A stretch of 8,251 nt of DNA. Source: Gammaproteobacteria bacterium (GTDB lineage: Bacteria > Pseudomonadota > Gammaproteobacteria > Steroidobacterales > Steroidobacteraceae). A program made the translations under genes and the position numbers. The stretch is taken from positions 1 through 8,251 of the forward strand of contig JADLDF010000042.1 in assembly GCA_020846815.1 (NCBI GenBank), in the 5' to 3' direction. Below are positions 5,759 to 8,251 of this stretch, piece by piece. Under the pieces are notes generated by a model. It was not told the DNA's origin. It did no database searches and saw nothing but the letters and a program-made list of their open reading frames with translations. Each line of letters opens with the position of its first letter. Within the stretch, counting starts at the first letter, position 1.

Positions 5759-7173
5759 GCGATCGCGAGGCCGGCGACGCCGCGCAGGAGGGCATGGGAG
5801 CGGGCTCGGGTCCGCGCCGCGGTCCGCGGCCCGCTGCGGCCCGCAGCCGCTTCGCACCCGGCGCCGAGACGCTGGCCGCGGCCGTGCGGGCCGTCGCGGC
5901 CGTGGCGCGCGAGGGCCAGAGCGCCGACGAAGCGCTCGCCGCGGCCGAGGCGCGCGAGGATCGCGCCGCGGTGCGCGCCATCGCGCTCGGCACGATCCGC
6001 TGGTATCTGCGCCTCGCGCCGGTCATGGCCGGCCTGGTCACGCGCGCGCCCCGGGATCTCGATCCGGATTTGCGCGTGCTGCTGGTCGCGGGGGCTCACC
6101 AGGTCGAATACTCGCGCGCCGCACCCGAGGTCAGCGTGCACCTCGCCGTCGACGCGGCGCGCGCCCTCGGGCTGGCTCGAAGCAGCGGCCTGGTCAACGC
6201 CGTGCTGCGCCGCTTCGTGCGCGAGCGCGTCGAACGGCTCGCGGCCGTGGACCGCGATCCCGCCACGCGCCATGCCCACCCGCCCTGGCTGGTCGAAGCG
6301 CTGCGCGAGGCCTGGCCCGCAGAGCTCGAGGCGATCCTCGACGCCGCGAACCGCCACCCGCCGATGACGCTGCGCGTAGACCTGTCGCGCGGCACGGTCG
6401 CCGATTACCTCGCCGAGCTCGCGGCCAACGGCCGTCCGGCCCAGGCGCTGGCCTGGCGCCCCGGGGCCGTGACGCTGGAGCATCCGGCGCCGGTCGGCGC
6501 GCTGCCGGGTTTTCGCGAAGGCCGGGTCTCGGTGCAGGACGCCGGCGCCCAGCTCGCCGCGCCGCTGCTCGACGTGCAGAGCGGCCAGCGCGTGCTCGAT
6601 GCCTGCGCGGCGCCGGGCGGCAAGACGGGCCACGTGCTCGAGCTCGCGCCGCTGGCCGGCGAGCTCGTAGCCGTCGACGTCGAGCCGCGGCGCATGGCGC
6701 TGGTCGAGGACACGCTGCGGCGGCTCGAGCGTCGCGCCGCCTGCCGGGTCGCCGACCTGACGCAGCCGGGAAGCCTGCGCGATATGGGCGCCTTCGATCG
6801 GGTGCTGGTCGATGCGCCCTGCTCGTCGACCGGCGTGATCCGCCGCCACCCGGACATCAAGCTGCTGCGCCGCGCGGCCGACATCGAGACGCTCGCGAAG
6901 ACGCAGCAGGCGATCCTGCGCACCGCGTTCGACGCGCTCGCGCCCGGCGGGCGGCTGGTCTACGCCACCTGCTCGTTGCTGCCGCGCGAGAACGAGGCGC
7001 AGGTGCTGGCGCTGCTTGCCGCCCGTCCCGACGCGCTCGTGCTGCCCTGGCCGGAAGTCGTCGCGCTGCCGCCGGACGCCCGGCGGCTCGAAACCGGCGT
7101 GCAGCTGCTGCCCGGCGCCGAGGCGGATACGGACGGCTTTTATTATGCTTGCCTGGGTCGGAGAAAGCGCTGA
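5755..7173 (+). CDS. rsmB: 16S rRNA (cytosine-967-C5)-methyltransferase RsmB
   Basis: S-adenosylmethionine-dependent enzyme that methylates C967 of 16S rRNA. The protein is 472 residues, about 40 more than E. coli RsmB. The excess is an N-terminal Gly/Arg/Pro/Ala-rich stretch (about 1-36) before the NusB-like RNA-binding domain (about 37-165). The Rossmann methyltransferase core contains VSVQDAGAQ (258-266), the SAM-binding loop DACAAPGGKTGHVLEL (282-297), VAVDVEPRRM (305-314), VDAPCSSTGVIRRHPDIK (352-369, Cys356) and LVYATCSLLPREN (401-413, Cys406). These two cysteines are the pair required by m5C methyltransferases, Cys406 corresponding to the nucleophile of E. coli RsmB. It ends LPGAEADTDGFYYACL. 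The ATG at 5755 overlaps the fmt stop by four bases. The open frame continues upstream antiparallel to nothing real and in a different frame of fmt, so it is not used. A start at a downstream GTG, removing the odd N-terminus, is possible. Confidence 0.96.
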   Translation: MSDREAGDAAQEGMGAGSGPRRGPRPAAARSRFAPGAETLAAAVRAVAAVAREGQSADEALAAAEAREDRAAVRAIALGTIRWYLRLAPVMAGLVTRAPRDLDPDLRVLLVAGAHQVEYSRAAPEVSVHLAVDAARALGLARSSGLVNAVLRRFVRERVERLAAVDRDPATRHAHPPWLVEALREAWPAELEAILDAANRHPPMTLRVDLSRGTVADYLAELAANGRPAQALAWRPGAVTLEHPAPVGALPGFREGRVSVQDAGAQLAAPLLDVQSGQRVLDACAAPGGKTGHVLELAPLAGELVAVDVEPRRMALVEDTLRRLERRAACRVADLTQPGSLRDMGAFDRVLVDAPCSSTGVIRRHPDIKLLRRAADIETLAKTQQAILRTAFDALAPGGRLVYATCSLLPRENEAQVLALLAARPDALVLPWPEVVALPPDARRLETGVQLLPGAEADTDGFYYACLGRRKR

Positions 7174-7779
7174 ATGACCGCAACGACCCTCGAGCGCCGG
7201 GCCCTGGGCGTCGCGCGGCTGCTGGCCGCCGCGGTCCTCGCCCTGTGGCTCGCGGTGCTCGGGCCTGCCGCGCGCGCCGACGCGCTCGACGGCGTGCTCG
7301 AGGTGCAGTCGGCGTTCGTCAACCTCGCCGACGGCGTCTACCAGCTGCACGCCCGGGTCGTGTACCCGGCCAACGAGGAGACGGTCGCAGCGCTGCGCGA
7401 GGGCGTCTCGCTCTCCTACGACCTCGACGTCGAAGTGGCGCGCGCGCGCCGCTTCTGGTTCGACGCCGGCCTCACCACGCTGACGCTGCGCCGCGAGCTG
7501 ACCTTCCACGCGGTCAGCGAGCGCTACGTCGTGCGCGATGCGCGCAGCGGTGCGCAGTCCTCGTTCGCGACCCTCGAGGAGGCGCTCGAGTCGCTCGGCA
7601 CGGTCGACGGCTGGCCGATCCTGGTCGCCTCGCAGGTGCCGCGCGAGGCCGACTGCCGGGTCAGCGTCCGCGCCAGCGTGCGGCGCGGCAAGCTCACCGA
7701 CGCGCTGCGTGTGATCCTCTTCTGGAACGACGGCTGGCAGCGCGCGAGCGAGTGGTACTCATGGTCGCTGCCGCGCTGA
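7174..7779 (+). CDS. DUF4390 domain secreted protein
   Basis: A 201-residue exported protein of the DUF4390 family, function unknown. The N-terminus has a basic region (RR at 8-9), a hydrophobic core (about 13-30) and a signal-peptidase I site after ARA at residue 35, so the mature protein should lie in the periplasm, with no lipobox. The mature part has the family's beta-rich pattern: VQSAFVNLADGVYQLHARVVYPANEETVAAL, a central RRFWFDAGLTTLTLRREL, an ERYVVRD strand, and a C-terminus ending ILFWNDGWQRASEWYSWSLPR with several conserved aromatics. The ATG directly follows the rsmB stop (TGAATG); GGAG at 7160-7163 lies 10 nt upstream. Its 3' end overlaps the sensor kinase by 19 nt. The recurring pairing with an NtrY-type kinase suggests a role in signal sensing or envelope state, but that is inference only. 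Confidence 0.88.
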   Translation: MTATTLERRALGVARLLAAAVLALWLAVLGPAARADALDGVLEVQSAFVNLADGVYQLHARVVYPANEETVAALREGVSLSYDLDVEVARARRFWFDAGLTTLTLRRELTFHAVSERYVVRDARSGAQSSFATLEEALESLGTVDGWPILVASQVPREADCRVSVRASVRRGKLTDALRVILFWNDGWQRASEWYSWSLPR

Positions 7780-8251
7780 AAAAGTACCGCACGCCGGCAC
7801 TGATCGCGATCTCGAGCATCGTCGTGCTGGGCGCGCTGTTCGCGCTCGCGCTCTCGGCGCAGAACTCCGCGCAGTTCGGCCGCCTGCAGCCCTGGATCCT
7901 GCTGGTCAGCATCGTCGGCGTGGTCGTGCTCAGCATCATGCTGGCGCGCAAGATCCTGCAGCTGGTGCGCGCCTGGCGTGATCACGTGCCCGGCTCGCGC
8001 CTCACGACGCGCACGGTGACGGTATTCGGCATCCTGGTCGCGATCCCGCTGCTCACGGTCTACCTGTTCTCGCTGGAGTTCCTGAACCGCGGCATCGACA
8101 GCTGGTTCCGCGTCGAGATCCGCCAGGGCCTGAACGATGCGCTGGTGCTGTCGCGCGCCGCGCTCGACCTGCGCATGCGCGAGTATTCCGAGCGCACCGA
8201 GCGCTTCGCGCAGCGGCTCGCCGGGCTGCCCGCGCCGGAGGCGATCCTCGC
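7761..8251 (+). CDS. NtrY-like membrane sensor histidine kinase, N-terminal part, cut by the window edge
   Basis: The first 163 residues of a membrane protein matching the N-terminus of NtrY-type sensor histidine kinases found after rsmB and DUF4390. Three transmembrane segments are visible at about 12-32, 44-66 and 84-106. After the third comes the well-conserved stretch EFLNRGIDSWFRVEIRQGLNDAL (106-128), followed by SRAALDLRMREYSERTERFAQRL, an amphipathic, charged region that starts the sensory part. HAMP, PAS, the phospho-accepting His and the ATPase domain would lie outside the window, so kinase activity is inferred from family resemblance. In known relatives the gene is followed by a NtrX-type response regulator; that cannot be seen here. 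The ATG at 7761 lies inside the end of the DUF4390 gene in another frame, without a clear Shine-Dalgarno sequence, so translational coupling is likely. A nitrogen-related role should not be assumed from the family name. Confidence 0.85.
   Translation, partial: MVAAALKKYRTPALIAISSIVVLGALFALALSAQNSAQFGRLQPWILLVSIVGVVVLSIMLARKILQLVRAWRDHVPGSRLTTRTVTVFGILVAIPLLTVYLFSLEFLNRGIDSWFRVEIRQGLNDALVLSRAALDLRMREYSERTERFAQRLAGLPAPEAIL

Noticed and set aside
5413..7509. 698-codon open frame on the minus strand opposite fmt, rsmB and DUF4390
   Set aside because: It is antisense to three recognised genes, its translation is Arg/Ala/Gln/Asp-rich low complexity with no domain, and such frames are normal in DNA this rich in GC.
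1..8251. tRNA, rRNA, CRISPR, insertion sequence or attachment site
   Set aside because: No cloverleaf, spaced direct repeat array, transposase motif or flanking target duplication was seen; nearly all sequence is accounted for by conserved housekeeping genes.

Overview
The window is chromosomal housekeeping DNA from a very GC-rich proteobacterium (by eye about 70% G+C). It is most likely a gammaproteobacterium. The gene content and order match the widely conserved dprA/smg | def/fmt/rsmB locus, with a LysM gene between dprA and def as in Pseudomonas. The rsmB - DUF4390 - NtrY-like kinase continuation is typical of Xanthomonadales/Chromatiales-type lineages and their relatives. The exact taxon cannot be fixed from the sequence. 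There is no mobile element, CRISPR array, tRNA or rRNA, and no obvious recent transfer.

Layout: two divergent gene blocks leave a 240-bp intergenic region (3911-4150). Leftward (minus strand), in transcription order: a LysM lipoprotein resembling the type IV pilus secretin-associated protein TsaP (3910-2648), a spacer rich in palindromes, dprA (2547-1426), smg/DUF494 (about 1393-911, with an ATG that could overlap the dprA stop), a 108-bp spacer with two hairpins, and the 5' part of topA (802 to the window edge). Rightward (plus strand): def (4151-4687), fmt (4811-5758), rsmB (5755-7173, ATGA overlap with fmt), a DUF4390 secreted protein (7174-7779, immediately after the rsmB stop) and the N-terminus of an NtrY-like membrane sensor histidine kinase (7761 to the window edge, overlapping DUF4390 by 19 nt).

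Functional logic: the right block starts with translation initiation and maturation. Fmt formylates initiator Met-tRNA, Def removes the formyl group from nascent chains, and RsmB methylates 16S rRNA C967. It then runs into an envelope protein and a sensor kinase that are probably co-transcribed. The left block combines DNA-uptake and DNA-topology functions: DprA loads RecA on incoming ssDNA, TopA relaxes negative supercoils, and a TsaP-like protein may help anchor the pilus secretin.

Nothing here looks like a wholly new system. The most unusual sequence signals are a 34-bp perfect AT-rich palindrome that begins inside the LysM stop codon and heads a dense run of inverted repeats before dprA, and an inverted repeat enclosing a candidate extended -10 element in the divergent promoter region. 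Most other long open frames are GC-driven shadows on the opposite strand.
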